The notes beneath the pieces were generated by a model. It was not told the origin of the DNA. It did not search any database and saw only the letters and a list, made by a program, of their open reading frames with translations. The translations under genes were made by a program, and so were the position numbers. Below are positions 44,225 to 56,783 of a stretch of 64,000 nucleotides of DNA, in pieces. Source of the stretch: Mesostigma viride (Eukaryota; Streptophyta; Mesostigmatophyceae; Mesostigmatales; Mesostigmataceae); assembly GCA_009746045.1 (NCBI GenBank), contig RPFO01000059.1:1805716-1869715 (forward strand), in the 5' to 3' direction. Position 1 is the first letter of the stretch. Each line of letters opens with the position of its first letter.

Positions 44225-46503
44225 CTAATGGCCATCCGTCTGGTAGGTACCACGGGAGGCCAGCAGGACATCCAGGTAGGCCTGGTAATGGGCCACATCC
44301 TCAACATTGTCATGCCTATCTACGGTGAGGAAAACATCGGCCCACACGCCGTCAGGAAAAAGGCCCAGAAAGGCCCAGTAATACCTATGCTGAGTAAGAA
44401 CGACCTGGCCCCGGGCCCAGTCCAGGAAACCGCAGGCAAAGAGGCGTAGGAAAGGCTCTACCGCGATCAGGCAGAGAGCCCGAAGGAGCAGGCGATGATA
44501 CCGGATCCGAGGGCGCATACCCGTCGGGAAAAACAGATCTACCAGGGGCTCCACGTTGGACGGCCACAACCGGATGTGCCACCGACGCGTACACTGGCGC
44601 GACCCGAATGTCTCTAGGTAGTCGCTGGCCCGAGGAGGAGGGTGACCGCGGGAGTCTAGACCCTGGCCCGGGAGGGGCGCCGGACGCCGGGCATCCCACT
44701 CGAGGATGGGCTGGAGGACCGTGGTGTACGTAACACCCGGCACCGCAGGAAACTCTACCGTAAGGGCATCCGAAGCCATAATGCCCAGAGGCGGAGGGTA
44801 AGCCCACTGGAACCCACCGTAGGTGTCCAAGTCGTTGTGGCGCCTAGCCCAGCGATACAGAACGCGCCGAACCAGGATCTCACCCTGGAACACAGGATCA
44901 GCTAAAATAACCATGTCGAAAGGAGGCCGATCAGTCTCAATGGGTAGGCCACGATCCCGAGGCGCCCGACACACCTGGGAAAACCCGTAGGACATGGGCG
45001 AGATGGCAAGCTCGGCGGAGGCGCGCGGCAGGTCACACTGGCGGCAGGCGAGTGCGGACATACCACATCCAGGCACGGGCGTGTCGCGCGACTCCGGCGT
45101 CGCATGCACCACAGAAGGAGCCCTGTCCCGATCACCCTGGGACAACTCCCGGAGGGAGTCGGAAGCGCGGGTAGCGCGAGGATCCTGGCCGGTGGACCGA
45201 ACAACCGCAGCCAAGGACAGAGAGGCCGAAGGGGCAGGGGCCGAAGCAGGGGCAGGAGCCGACACCGACGCAGGTGACACTGGTACAGCAGACGGTCGCG
45301 CCGGACCCGAAGCCAGGGGGCCGTGACGGACCCGCCACCGAAGCTGGCGCGCCGGTCTCGGTGGCCGGTGCACCCTCAGGCCACATGTTAAAAATGGGGC
45401 CCGTAGGGACAGGCAGTCCTGCATAAGATTGACTACCATCCAGGCTCCAGTCAGGAACCGGAATCCTCTGCGGGGGACCACCCTCCCAAAGCCTGGGCAG
45501 TCCGCTAGTGTCGCCAAAGAAGCCCCGCGACGGCTGCGACTGAGCTGGTGGAGGCTCGGAAGCAGCGACAGCGGGCGCGGTCACAGGGGCAGGGGACTCG
45601 CGCGTAGGCGCAGGTACAGCGGTCACAGGCGCAGAGGCAGCAGGAGTCGCAGCAGCCGCCGGAACCACAGCGACCGCGGGCGCAGCGGGGGCGCGGGCGA
45701 AGCCGTAGTCGCCGGGGCAACAGAAGGGGTAGGAGGCGCGGATCCAGCTGGCGTAGCCGGGACCTGCGCCTGGGCCGCCAGGAAGGCCCCAAACGCCGTG
45801 GTCAGGGACTGGATCTGAGCCTGCATAGCCGAGACCGTCGCCGAAAGAGGATCAGGCAAACCCGAAGGGGTAGGCTCCACTGCAACACCCCGGGTCGACC
45901 GAGGGGACGACGGGACCGGAGAGGGAGGAACAGACGCCGAGGAGGCGGACGCAGCGCTCGAGGCAGAATAATCTGGAGTATAATGTACCTCGGCTGGGGC
46001 GCCCGAAGGGGCAGGACCATCAACCGCTAGTCCCGCCGCCTGATCAGCTATCTCCATGAATTCTACGGCCCGTAAAAGGTCGCAGGGGTTCTCATCTACC
46101 TCAGCATCACCCTCAGCCGGAAGCCAAGGAAACACCTCCCGTAGGCAGGTACGGCCCACAGGGGTAGAGAGGTAGGAGAACACACGGCAGCACCGGAGAA
46201 CCGCATCTATCTGTTCCAAGGCGGGACAGCGGAACCACACCCCAACAAACAGTGTCCGGCATCGTCGAACCCGTGCAGGACAAGCTGGTGCGGCTCATTA
46301 GGGGAAGGACCATACCACGTGACCCCGAAGAGGGCCGCCCTGACTAAGCTCGCATGTTGGGCCTGAAGGGCCGGCTGCACAACGCCACCCCGGTAACATG
46401 ATCGCGACACCCAGCGGCCCGGAAGGGCCTCGAAATACAGCTCAGGGTCCGGTAGGGGCAGGGACGGCAGCGGGCTCTCAGCCGGAGGGGTAGGCTCTGT
46501 CAT
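44225..46503 (-). pseudogene. Gyp-3 ORF3: conserved unknown protein after pol (frameshifted)
   Basis: Start MTEPTPPAES at 46503, 77 bases after the pol stop. N-terminal domain LPGRWVSRSCYRG, HGFDDAGHCLLGC, RCPALEQIDAVL, LREVFPWLPAEG; helical AMQAQIQSLTTAFGAF; Pro/Ala-rich middle; C-terminal domain DRPPFDMVILADP, RRWHIRLWPSNVEP, FLDWARGQVVLTQHRYYW. Frame changes near 46225, 45640 and 45340. High similarity to Gyp-2 at both ends with a fast-changing middle indicates selection on two folded domains. No signal peptide. Function unknown. Confidence 0.65.
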
Positions 46504-46579
46504 GACGGCTGCGGAGGGGAGGGGACAACCAACCACCCGTCGACAGCAGACATAACATAAGAGAGGAGAAGGCCTACGA

Positions 46580-48180
46580 CTAGAGCTTGTGCAGGGTTTT
46601 ATATTCCTGCAGCAGGCGACTACACCCATCTAGCTCACTCTCCGTATACCAAACCTTATCTACTTCACTACGAGCATACATCCACTTCACTTTATACTGA
46701 CGCTGGGTACCGCGGCCCTTTTTGATATCTCGATGGGCCACGATGCTTTCTACTTCGTCTTCTACTTCCCCAGTGTCAGGATTATGCTCTAAAGGGGCAG
46801 GCGCTAACTCCCTGCCAGCGAACGTACTAGGGTGGTACAGTTTAAGCTGGCTCCTATGGAAGGTGTTTGAATGCGTTTGCCAAGAGGTAGGGATATCGAC
46901 TTTATACAAGAAATTTCCTACCCTAGACAACACATGGAAGGGTCCTAAGAAGGCAGGCCTAAGTTTGACCTTCAGTTCTGCTTCAAACTTATGAGCAAAA
47001 CGGCCAACACGGGGGCCTTCTACTAATACTAGATCTCCTACTTCTATCTCAGGTGCTCGTCTATCTAAGGAGGCACGCAACCTAGCAAGGTACTTAGCCT
47101 GAGCTTTTTGATACCCTGAGATCGCGTGGTCATGAGCAGTTTTCATTCTATCTAGTAAGGACTGTACACCTTCTACAGTATCTCGGGACACATCATCCTT
47201 GTCCCGTAGAGGACTAGCTAAGAGAGAGGTAGGGGTAAGGGGCTGTCTCCCAGTATCTAAGAAGAAGGGCGTATATCCATGCGCAGCTTGGGGACAATTG
47301 TTGAGGGAGAACTCTACCAAACATAAATAATCCTCCCAATCACTACCCGAGCCATTAACATAGTGCCTAAGCGCTTCTTCTACTACTCTATTAAGACGCT
47401 CTACTAAATGAGAGGAGGAGGAGTGGTAGGCAGTACCGTAGGTAACCTTGGTACCGATGGCAGCGAAAAACTGCTGCCAAAAATCTGAGGTAAATAATTT
47501 ATCCTTATCACTAATAAACTGCCTACTCAATCCATGATATCTATATACATTATTGAGGTATAGGCGTGCGCAATCACGTGCGGTGAGTTCTAAAGGACAC
47601 GGCACAAGATGGCACATACGAGTAAAACGATCTATGAACACAAGGATTTGGGCATTGCCCCTATCATTCTTTCTAAAAGGTCCTACAAAATCCATCATGA
47701 TAGAATCCCAAGGCATGATAGGGTCAGGCAAGGTCCTAGGTTCTGCTATCTGTCCTACATTATTGGGTTTCATTTCCTGGCAAGATTGACAAGTTCTAAC
47801 ATACTCATCCACATCCTTATAAAGGGAAGGCCAGTAATAAGAGCGGGCTACTAGGTCCCGTACCCGTTTACCACCCTGTGAGCAGCTAAGTCATGCAACT
47901 CAAAGAGCAAGGAGGAGCGACAGATAGGAGGGACATACAGGCGCCATTGAGGGGGAGAATCTGCTATCTGCACATATAAAAACCCACCTACAAATTTACA
48001 AGGGTGCTTGCCTAATTGTTGGGGATGTGCAGCAATGGCAGCTAATGCTTCCGGCTCAGTGGCCGTAAATCTACTAATAAGGCGTTCAAGATCAGAGGTA
48101 GGCATCGCTACAGAAGTATCCAGAACAGGTTTAAAGAGATCTCCTACCGCCTTGCCGAAGAGAAGGGGAGGTCCTAGGGG
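46580..48180 (-). pseudogene. pol: Gyp-3 pol part 2: integrase and chromodomain (one frameshift)
   Basis: The N-terminal zinc part (SLLFELHDLAAH) is separated by a one-base loss near 47875 from CQSCQ, MDFVGPF, SDKDKLF, VERLNR and the chromodomain (ESIVAHRDIKKGRGTQRQY ... LLQEYKTLHKL). Another small frame change at about 48180 separates it from RNase H. Collinear with Gyp-2. Confidence 0.87.
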
Positions 48181-50655
48181 ACTACGTTTTCATAAGACTT
48201 TCCTGACCTAGTCGCTATATGGCTAAGCGGTATAGAAATTTTATTTTTCCCCTCCCCCCCCACCGAGGCCACAGGAAGGGCCTCACACGGGAGAGAGAGT
48301 CCTACGTGAGAAAGGAGATCAGGCATGCGAACAGCTGTATGAAAGAGGTAGGCATAGGAATCATCATCAGGTAGTTCACCATAAGGGGTTACACCCATAG
48401 TAGTAGGAACTAGAGTAGTATTGAGAACATCAAGGTCCTCGAAGAAGGAATAGTCTGCACGACGAGAGAGTGCATCTGGTACTATGTTATCTACACCCTT
48501 GACATACTGAAGTTTAAAAGGGGAAAACTGTGCTAAAAATTCCATCCAGCGCGCTTGCCGAGGGGTAAGGTTGGGTTGGGAGAGAAGATGGGTAAGGGGA
48601 CGATGATCCGTTTGGATAACTAACCTATAAGGATCTAGCTCACAGGGTTCATTCAGGCAGACATCAAATTGAGCACCTTTAAGGAAGTGCTGCCACGCGT
48701 GGCAACAATACACCACAGCTAAGAGTTCCTGCTGGTGGACGGGATAGTTACGCTCCGCAGGGAGCATTGTCCTAGAGATATACTCAATTGGCTGTAAGCC
48801 CTGACCCTGATCCTGGAGAAGGACACCACCTATAGCTACTTTACTAGCATCTGTAGCCACAACAAAGGGTTTAGTAGTATCCGGTAGGATGAGTACAGGA
48901 GGGGAAAGGAGTAGGGATTTTAGGCACTGAAAAGCAGACTGACACTCACTACTCCAAACAAAGGGGATATCCTTCTTTAATAAATGATTAATAGGGGCTG
49001 CTATAGTTGCGAAACGCGGGATAAAACGCCTATAGTAAGAAGCAATTCCTAGGAAACTACGTACACCTTTAACGTCGGTAGGAGTAGGCCATTCCTGAAT
49101 TGACTTAGTTTTATCCGGGTCGGTAGCGACCCCGGCATCTGACAGAACGTGCCCTAAAAATGGGACACTCCTACCCGAACGCACTTTAGCACGGCGCGCC
49201 CACAAAGAATTTTCAGCCATTATTTCTAATACTTTCTTTAAATCACGTAGGTGCGTTTCAAAATCAGGAGAGTAAATAAGAATATCATCTAAGTAAGCTT
49301 GAGCACAAGAACGGTCATGCTCAGATAAAGAAACAGAGGAGAAGGAGGGATCCTTTAGATCAGAGGACACCTGAGGAAGATGAGAATTTCCCATAACAGG
49401 TCTAAGCACTTCATTCATTAACATTTGAAAAGAGGCAGGCGAGTTACAGAGTCCCATAGCCGCTACTCTAAACTGGTAATGACCAAAAGGGGTAGCAAAG
49501 GCGGTTTTATGGCAATCCTCAGGAGCTATCCGCAACTGCCAAAAACCATCCGCACAATCCAGTACTGTGAAACAAGTGGAACCTTTAACCTTATTAAATA
49601 TATCATCAATACGAGGTAGAGGGTATTTAGATTTCACAGTAATATCATTCAACTTCCTATAATCAGTAACTAGGCGAAACTTGCCATTTGGCTTAGGAAC
49701 TAACAGGACACCAGCTGAGTAGGGGGAGTTACTAGGCTCTATCAATCCTGCTTCTAATAATGACACTAAAATCTGTTTTAGTTCCTTTAACTCGGTAGGG
49801 CCCATTCTATACATCGGAGAGTGCGTAGGAACTGCACCGTCCTTGATAACTACACGGTGTAAAACAGAACGAGGAGGAGGATAAGAAGGAGTCTTTTCTT
49901 CAAATACTTTTGAGGAATCTATCACAGCCATGTATCTTACTATTTCATTTTCAGTAAATCCTACTCCTATTGTATCCACTGTATTTACATCTATATCCAC
50001 ACTATTATTAGTGATAGGTATCTCTTGTACTTCTAACTGAAGGAACATACATAATAGGTATCCATTTTGCTTTAATTCAGAACGTAATTCGTCATTTGAC
50101 ATTAATACTTCAGGTATAGGTCTTACAGGAGGATCAACAGGTGTAGGAGGAGTAATATCTACCAAGGATAAATTTTCCAATCTATAATGACGTTCAGGTA
50201 CCCAGTAAGAGCTATCTGGAAACCAAATGACCATGGTATCATAATTAATAGTAATCTTATTATCCTGGTGCCAATCTAATCCTAGTAATACATCAGCGGT
50301 AGTGATAGGGCCTATAGTGGCCGTCAGGTTGACAGTACGTCCTTGTATAACCATGGGAAGGGACACCGTACCCGGGGAATGACTGGTGCGACCATCAGCA
50401 TAATGAACAGTAACGGGTTTGGTGTGAGGGGTAGGGACTAGTCCTAAACGTCTAACTAGGGCCTCGCTCACAAAGGAGCTAGCCGCACCGCTATCTACCA
50501 ACACAGAGACATTCAAGAGTTCATCAGCATGCAAGAAGGGGTCTACAACAGTGTGAGGGACGGTTAAACCACCATTCAAGAACATAAGAGGACGCACACG
50601 TAGTGGTAGGGAAGATTCAGCTCCTACAGAGGTTATAAAAACAGGCAGGCAAAAA
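48174..50655 (-). CDS. pol: Gyp-3 pol part 1: protease, RT, RNase H
   Basis: About 800 intact codons. Protease NVSVLVDSGAASSFV and LLGLDWHQD; RT LVPKPNGKFRLVTDYRKLN, FTVLDCADGFWQ, AYLDDILIYS; connection VPFLGHVLSDAGVATDPDK (the segment missing in Gyp-2); RNase H ATDASKVAIGG, HQQELLAVV, QTDHRPLTH, DALSRRADY. The frame ends with a stop at ENVVP where homologues continue, owing to a small indel. Upstream, the -1 frame from gag hits a stop near 50655, probably from an extra base in an A/T run. Confidence 0.88.
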
Positions 50656-50709
50656 TTTTATCTGGGGTACTATCTAAGGACCTGTCCAGGTTACCCCCGG
50701 CTGACAGGC

Positions 50710-52448
50710 CTACTGTTCCCCCTCCCCCCCCAAATCCATAGGAACTAACCCCGAAGAAGACCCTGGCGAAAAAGCCACTGCTGGAGGGTCACGAGGGAGC
50801 GAAGAGGGTGCGGGAGCCTGATTATCATAGGGGAACCCTGGGGATCCTGTCTGCACAGCATTCAGCCTACTAGGGGTAGCTGAAGGAATGCGTCCTGAAG
50901 TAGGACGAATAGGAGCACGCTGAGGGGTACGAGGAGGGCGAGCGTCGGGATGAGGGGGAGCACCCGAAAGGAACTTGGGGCACTCACGTTTAAGATGACC
51001 TACTTCCTTACAATGATAGCATGTGATATGAGAGACATCAAGGGCTGAAAGGTCAGTAACACAGATATCTAATTCTTCTACATAGGAGTTCTCCTCCTCA
51101 GGGGTAAGGATAATATTATTAATACGGGAACGGGTAGGAAGAGAAGGGGTGGTGAAGAAATCTGCTACACGCAAGAGATGCTGGCGCACATGCTTGAGGG
51201 GCAGATCAGTAAAACGGTAGGCAGAGAACTGGCGCTTGACTTCACGTAATAAGGGTCTACTGAGGCCTTGGAGGAAGCGAGCACGTACTTCTGCACCCGA
51301 CAAATCCCTAATTCGTACCATCTGAGCATCAAACTCTTTCATATACTCCTTAAATGATTTAGTACCCTGCTGCAAGGTACCAAAGGCTAATCTATCCTGC
51401 CAATCTGAATCAGGAGGGACTAAATGGTTCTCTAAACGCTTAAACAATTCTGCTACAGAGTTAGGGTAGGCATGAGAGGCCAAAGACTCACACTGAATGA
51501 GGTTAGCAAGCTCAGGAGTAATACAGGTTGTGAGATAGTGAGGAACTAATACAGCATCAGAAAGACGCCATCTATTATGATTCTGCCACGACTCCGTGTT
51601 CTGGGTAAGCAACATAATAAAGGTGAAAAACTGTTGAGGGGTAGACTTGACATCCAGCTTGGGAAGGTTAGCAAAGAGGGGAAGAGCAGGGGGCTTAGGG
51701 GGATTAGAAGAGTCAGTTTTTCCCATAGGGCCACTATCTTCCACTGCTACATAAGCGGGATAGAAGGAAGGAAGAGGAAAAGTCTTGGGTAGGGGTCTAG
51801 AGGGGCCACCGTTTCAGGCTGGTGCCCATAAGAGAAGGGGACAGTATATTGCTCACGAAGAGAGGAATAGGCAAAATGATCATAATTTCTGTCATCTAAG
51901 GGCATGGTGCTGAAATCACTATTAACTTCTAAATCAGCCACACGGGTAGGGACCTGGGCTGCCTCATAGGCCGTCTCAGGGTAGGACCAGGAAGCAGGTG
52001 GGTAAAAGGGAACTGCACTAGGGCGCCCAGAAGGACCGACAGGGGCAGAGGCACGACCCGTGTTAAGAGCAGGCATGGAAGGAACAGGGTGGGAAGGAGG
52101 CCTAAAAACATTGTTAGTTAGTGAGGACCTGCTGGAGGGTTGAGCCAAGGTTGCAGGAGGGGCAGGGGCCTGGTTCAGGGTAAGGGAAGGGTCATCACTA
52201 AATCTGACTTGCATACGTTGACGTTGTTCATAGGTAGGAGGGGTAAGTGAGGGACGACGGCGACCATCAGCAAGAGGAGAAGGAGGTGAGGCACGAAGAT
52301 TACCTTGAGGAGTGAGATGGTGCACCGTTTCAAGTGAGTCCCGTCGGTTACCACGATTGTTGTTATGGTTGTTATTATTATTATTATTATTACTCATAGT
52401 AGGAGTATTGGTAGGTATAGGCGACATGTTACCACCCACTGGATCCAT
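50710..52448 (-). pseudogene. gag: Gyp-3 gag (one frameshift)
   Basis: Starts MDPVGGNMSPIP at 52448 with an Asn run (NNNNNNNN). The N-terminal disordered part is joined by a frame change near 51770 to the capsid-type part (KSTPQQFFTFIMLL, LIQCESLASHAYP, LVPPDSDWQDRL, GAEVRARFLQGL) and one CCHC knuckle (CYHCKEVGHLKREC). It ends GLVPMDLGGEGEQ at a TAG beside a slippery-like GGGGGAAC. Confidence 0.82.
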
Positions 52449-52571
52449 TTTTGTTTAAGTAAATGATCAAAAATCTAACTGAAAGCAACAAGGATAAAGG
52501 ACAAGGCCTAATATAAGGCAAGGAAAGAAAAGGAAAAGATTTTAATGGCTTAAAAGAAGGAACAATTTAAA

Positions 52572-52964
52572 TCAATCCTTTTTAACAACAGTAATGGATA
52601 GGGAACCGAATTCTAAGGTGAGAGGAGTATCTAAGCTAGATGAGGATGCAGCCCTCTTAGGGGGAGACGAAGGAGGGGTAGCAAAATCTAGAGCTTCTAC
52701 AGGAGGGCGACCATGAGGAGTAGAACGTACGTGTAGGCCTAGATCTGATACGCTATGGTCTATAAGGAATTGTTGAGCTTCCTCGAAGGTAACAAATTTC
52801 TTATACCTAATTACATTATATGTACGGTTTTGCACTATCTTCCTAGCATCTGACCAAGAGAGGAAAATGGCTGACCATTGAGGGGTAATAACTACGTAAT
52901 ACTTAGCTAAACTATTATCACTAGATGAATGGGAAGGCGCAGTAAAAACACGACGTTGACTCAT
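52572..52964 (-). CDS. Gyp-3 ORF0: viroplasmin/RNase H1-type hybrid-binding protein
   Basis: 130 codons from ATG at 52964. Residues about 21-70 (AKYYVVITPQWSAIFLSW, DARKIVQNRTY, RYKKFVTFEEAQQFLIDH) follow the hybrid-binding domain pattern: YYVV start, Trp, K-F-x-T-x-x-E-A-x-x-F. The C-terminal tail is Ser/Pro-rich and ends LTLEFGSLSITVVKKD, a tail nearly identical in the broken Gyp-2 copy. It lies 123 bases before gag. A role binding element RNA/DNA hybrids is inferred from family knowledge. Confidence 0.7.
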   Translation of the reverse strand: MSQRRVFTAPSHSSSDNSLAKYYVVITPQWSAIFLSWSDARKIVQNRTYNVIRYKKFVTFEEAQQFLIDHSVSDLGLHVRSTPHGRPPVEALDFATPPSSPPKRAASSSSLDTPLTLEFGSLSITVVKKD

Positions 52965-53496
52965 GATAACTCACCTGGCGTGTCTTGTGATGTCAAGCTA
53001 GACGAGGTAGGGGTAGGCGACTTAGCTTGACGATCTGGATCACCGAAAGAAGAAGGAGGGCGGGAGTTTCCAGCTCTCGTCCTAAGTCAGCGGCCGGATA
53101 TCCAGCGCTCGTCCTAACACAGCGCCCCGTAACTCTGCGGGTGCGGCCGTCTAATAAAGCAGCAGCACAAGGAAAAAGGTGTAGGTACTGCGACGCTAAT
53201 CGTCTCCGAACAGTAATACTCCCCTATCTAAGACAGGAAACAACCGTAAGCAGGAAAACAAGGCGAAGGACAGGCTAACTACGAAAGGATTTATCCGCTG
53301 TGAGCAGGTCTAGCTTCTAGGTAGAGCGTGTCCCGAAACGGGCAGCACGACTCTCCTAGCTTGAAGGCGACCCGCCCATTACCTATCAAGGAAGTGTCGA
53401 CTTCTTGTTCCTGGACGCGGAAGGGGTCTTGAAAAGGTGTATGTGGCAAGGGATAGTCGTCTCGTTCACTACCTACTGAAGTTCCTCCGGAACCAT
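52965..53496 (-). other. Gyp-3 leader with primer-binding site
   Basis: The PBS TGGTTCCGGAGG is at 53484-53495, one base inside the LTR. The remainder is non-coding and partly matches the Gyp-2 leader (GAGCAGGTCTA...GGCGACCCGCCC). Confidence 0.7.
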
Positions 53497-54069
53497 TGTT
53501 ACGCCGCGGATATCTACCTCCACCTCTACCTCTAATGGGCCTGATACTACCTAAACTGGTCAGGCCTCCTCTACTTAACCCTCTGGCGAAAGACGAACGT
53601 GACGGAGCTGATCTCAATGCATTAACGTAAGTGTTACTATAATACGCCATACAACCATTTATCAAAACCCGTTTACTCCAGGAATAGAGGAAGGAAACAC
53701 AACTACACTGCCGTGACCCAAGCCTAAATGTGTCAATTCACTTAACACACGCCGAGTGCACACACAAGGGGTAGAACGCGCATAAATGGTCACCAACGGT
53801 CCAACACGCTCGGGCCGACATGGCCCTCGCCTACAGATGCACGCTGGTCCACTAAATCTACTGATGCACGCTGGTCCACTACATTCTGCCACAGGATCAG
53901 GACCACTAATAAAGTACGCGGCGCGGCGCCCAACGGCACCCAATGTACCACAGTACTGTTACGAGGACAATAATGTCCCGGTAGGAGCCTAAACGTAAAC
54001 CTAGGGACAACCGAGGCAAAAGACCTAATTTACGTCCGTAACTACAACGAATTGTTACGCGACGTAACA
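53497..54069 (-). repeat. Gyp-3 5' LTR
   Basis: 573 bases, same ends as 43282-43858; lacks 4 bases (near 53808) present in the 3' LTR. Confidence 0.9.
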
Positions 54070-54300
54070 TCAGCGTTAGGATATTTCTGGTTTTGCCGTT
54101 TTCCATTTTGACGGTAGGCTTGATAAGCATGGTCGGCGGGTTGTGACCCGTAATTGTTTCTTCCCACCCATCCCACCCTTGGGGGGCTCTTGCTCCTGCA
54201 TGCGAGGGAGACGAGATGACTACTTAAACCTGCCTTTGGCAGGGGCTCTACTCATTGTTTTCAATCAAATGCTGGTTTTCTTGGGATCTCAAGTGTCATA

Positions 54301-55601
54301 ATGGGGATTCACTAAGGAGCCTGTCTGTACAGCATTTAACCGAGAGGGTTGAGGAGCAGAAGAGGAACGACCAGAGGGTGGGCGAAGGGGAGAGGCCCGC
54401 TGAGGAGTACGCGATAAGCAGAAAACTGTTTCTTAACTTCACGCAAGAGGTTTTTATTAAGACCTTGCAAGAAGCGAGCACGGACTTCCGCACCCGAGAG
54501 GTCTCGAATGGGTACCATCTGGGCATCAAATTCGCGTTGATATTCCCTATAAGTTTTATTGCCTTGCTCAAGGGATCCAAAGCTAAGGCGTTCTTGCCAA
54601 TCAGCGTCTGGAGGCACTACATGATTTTCCAATCTCCTAAACAATTCTGCTACTGAGTTAGGGTATGCATGTGACGCGAGGGACTCACATTGAATAAGGG
54701 TGACAAGGGCAGGAGCCACACACGTGGTAAGGTAATGAGGGACAAGAACAACATCAGGAAGTTTCCACCTATAATACTGTTCCCAAGAGGCCGTCTGCTG
54801 AGTGAGGAGCATAAGAAAGGTGAAAAACTGCTGAGGAGTGGAACTGGTATCTAACTTAGGCACACTAGTAAAGGTGGGAAGGGGAGGGGGCTTAGATGCA
54901 CGAGAAGGATCAGTTTTATCCATAGGCCCACTCTTTTCCACAGGCACATACTCAGGCAGTAACCAATTATGAGGAGCAGGATAGGTCTTAGGAAGAGGAC
55001 GTGAGGGCGCCACAGAGTCAGGTTGGTGACCCGAGGTGTGAGGAACAGTATAGGCTTCTCTCATTGTGGAATAGGAAAAATGATCATAGTTTTTATCATG
55101 GAGAGGCATGGTGCTAAAATCCTGATTAATCTCTAATTCTGCTACACGCGACGGGAATTGGGCTGCTTCATAGGCCGTATCAGGGTATGCCCAGGAAGCA
55201 GGAGGATGTGTAGGAATGGCAGTAGGATACCCAGTAGGGCCCACAGGAGCGAGACTACGTACACCACGAGGGGCTGACACCTGAGGAGCCTGAGAGGGTA
55301 CAGACACAGAGGGATTCCCAGCACTACCAGGAGGAATAGCAGAGGATGGGGCATTAGCCCTAGTACGCGCCTCAAACGTAGGAGGAGGAATAATAGGTGA
55401 ACGGTGAAAGGACGGAGTAGAGGGAGTACTGTCAGAACGTACACTCTGAGGCGGAGGAGTCAAGTGATGGACAGTGTCCAAGGAATCACGTCTATTACCC
55501 ATAGCCAACTGAGGAGTACCAGGATTAACACCAGGAGTAACACCTGAGGAACGTTGGTTAATGGGAGACATACCCCCACCAAGAGACGGTTGAGAGGACA
55601 T
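54301..55601 (-). pseudogene. gag: Gyp-2 gag, N-terminal and capsid part (zinc knuckle deleted)
   Basis: Starts MSSQPSLGGGMSP at 55601. Pro/Ser-rich N-terminus, capsid-type core (SSTPQQFFTFLMLL, TLIQCESLASHAYP, VVPPDADWQERL, AEVRARFLQGLNK). At about 54410 KKQFSAYR jumps to RTPQRASPLRPPSG, deleting the ~90 residues that contain the CCHC knuckle in Gyp-3, with a frame change. It continues to LNAVQTGSLVNPH where the tandem dimer cuts in. Confidence 0.85.
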
Positions 55602-55843
55602 GTTTGAGGTGCAAAGGAAAGAAATACACTGGACGAGGAAAAGTTAAAAAGCTGAACAAGGATACGACAAAAATCTGGTCAAGGACCGAACAAAAATCTG
55701 ACCACAACTAAAATAAAATCAGATCAAGGATAAAAGAAAATCAGGTCAAAAAGAAAATAAATTCAGGTCAAATGGGGCATGACCAAGAAAACAAAGGGAA
55801 GTGGCATCCACTTTAGCAAGGAAAAAGGAAAGAACAATCTAGC

Positions 55844-56279
55844 TCACTCCTTCTTGGTCACGGTGATTGACAAGGAACCAAATTCCACGGTAAGAGGGGT
55901 TTCAATAGAGGAGGAAGAAGACCCACGTTCATGGGTAGGATCGAGAAGGTAAAGGAGTAAGGAAGCTGTCAGGGATATGAGGAGGAGAAATATCTGCAGT
56001 GGGAATTTCAGGAGGAGGACGTGCATGTAGGGCGAGAATGGAGTCCTATGTCGGTTTGACTATACCAAAGGCAAAACTGTTGTGCTTCTTCAAAGAGGTG
56101 AAACTTCCTATATCTAAGAACAGGAACAGAGGAATTATTAATCACGGAACATCAGCCCAAGAAAGGAAAATACAAGACCAAGAAGAGGTGATGACCGCAT
56201 AGTATTTAGCACGGCTATTATTACTAGAGGAACTGGAACGAGGACGGTTAGAAAAACGCTGGCGCCCAGCACCCTGCAT
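55844..56279 (-). pseudogene. Gyp-2 ORF0: broken hybrid-binding protein
   Basis: Starts MQGAGRQRFSNRPR at 56279, then RAKYYAVITSSWSCIFLSW, the same domain start as Gyp-3, then a stop/frameshift. A later frame shows FEEAQQF, and the tail LTVEFGSLSITVTKKE ends at 55844. The gene is dead in this copy. Confidence 0.65.
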
Positions 56280-56783
56280 GGTACGTACCTTGTTTAGGTG
56301 ACTCTGAGGGACTAGACTTTACAGTAGGTGTAGGCTCGGCTGTCGTTGCCGGGTCTGAAAGCAGAATCCAGAAAGTAGACGAGGAAGCCAGCACCGGTTT
56401 AATTGTATGTGAGCAGGCGGCTCAAGGCTCTGCACGAGAAATCATCTAAACAAACGCAGCAGCAAGCACGGAAAAGAGGTGGAGTCTTCCGAGACGCTAT
56501 TCGTCTCGCTAACCGGCACAACGGAACCGGCCAACCCACTATCTAACGTCAAACAGCACCCAGCAAGGAAATGCACACACAGAAGGAAGAGGAAAAGAAC
56601 TATCTACGTGAGGAGTTATCCGCTTTGAGCAGGTCTAACTTCTAAGCAGGGCGTGTCCCGGATCGGGCAGCACTACCCCCCTAGCTTGCAGGCGACCCGC
56701 CCCTTACCTGTCAAGAGGATGTCTTCTTCTGTGCCCTGGCCGCGGAAGGCCTCTGGCGTATAGTGCTGCAAGGGAGCTTCGTC
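56280..56783 (-). other. Gyp-2 leader
   Basis: About 500 non-coding bases between ORF0 and the Pal-1 insertion, with partial match to the Gyp-3 leader. No gene seen. Confidence 0.6.

Larger units (their letters stand above)
43282..54069 (-). mobile_element. Gyp-3: full-length gypsy chromovirus-like element
   Basis: LTRs 43282-43858 (3') and 53497-54069 (5') match except for a 4-base indel and carry TGTTACG.../...CGTAACA ends. Perfect TCAGC duplications flank it (43277-43281, 54070-54074). On the minus strand: PBS, leader, ORF0, gag, protease-RT-RNase H, integrase-chromodomain, ORF3. Each long ORF carries one or more single-base frameshifts. Confidence 0.92.
41363..54300. mobile_element. Tandem dimer of a 1.54-kb unit in Gyp-2 gag, hosting Gyp-3
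   Basis: Unit 1 is 41363-42903; unit 2 starts at 42904 with the same AATCGGATTTCTC and continues to 43281, is interrupted by Gyp-3, and resumes at 54075-54300 with about 940 bases deleted. Unit 2 ends at the gag junction without a third copy of the 41363-41740 segment, so this is a head-to-tail dimer rather than an LTR element. Flanks share only TCA. No coding domain; a hairpin CTGCTGG..CCAGCAG lies near 42076-42094. Class unknown. Confidence 0.6.
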
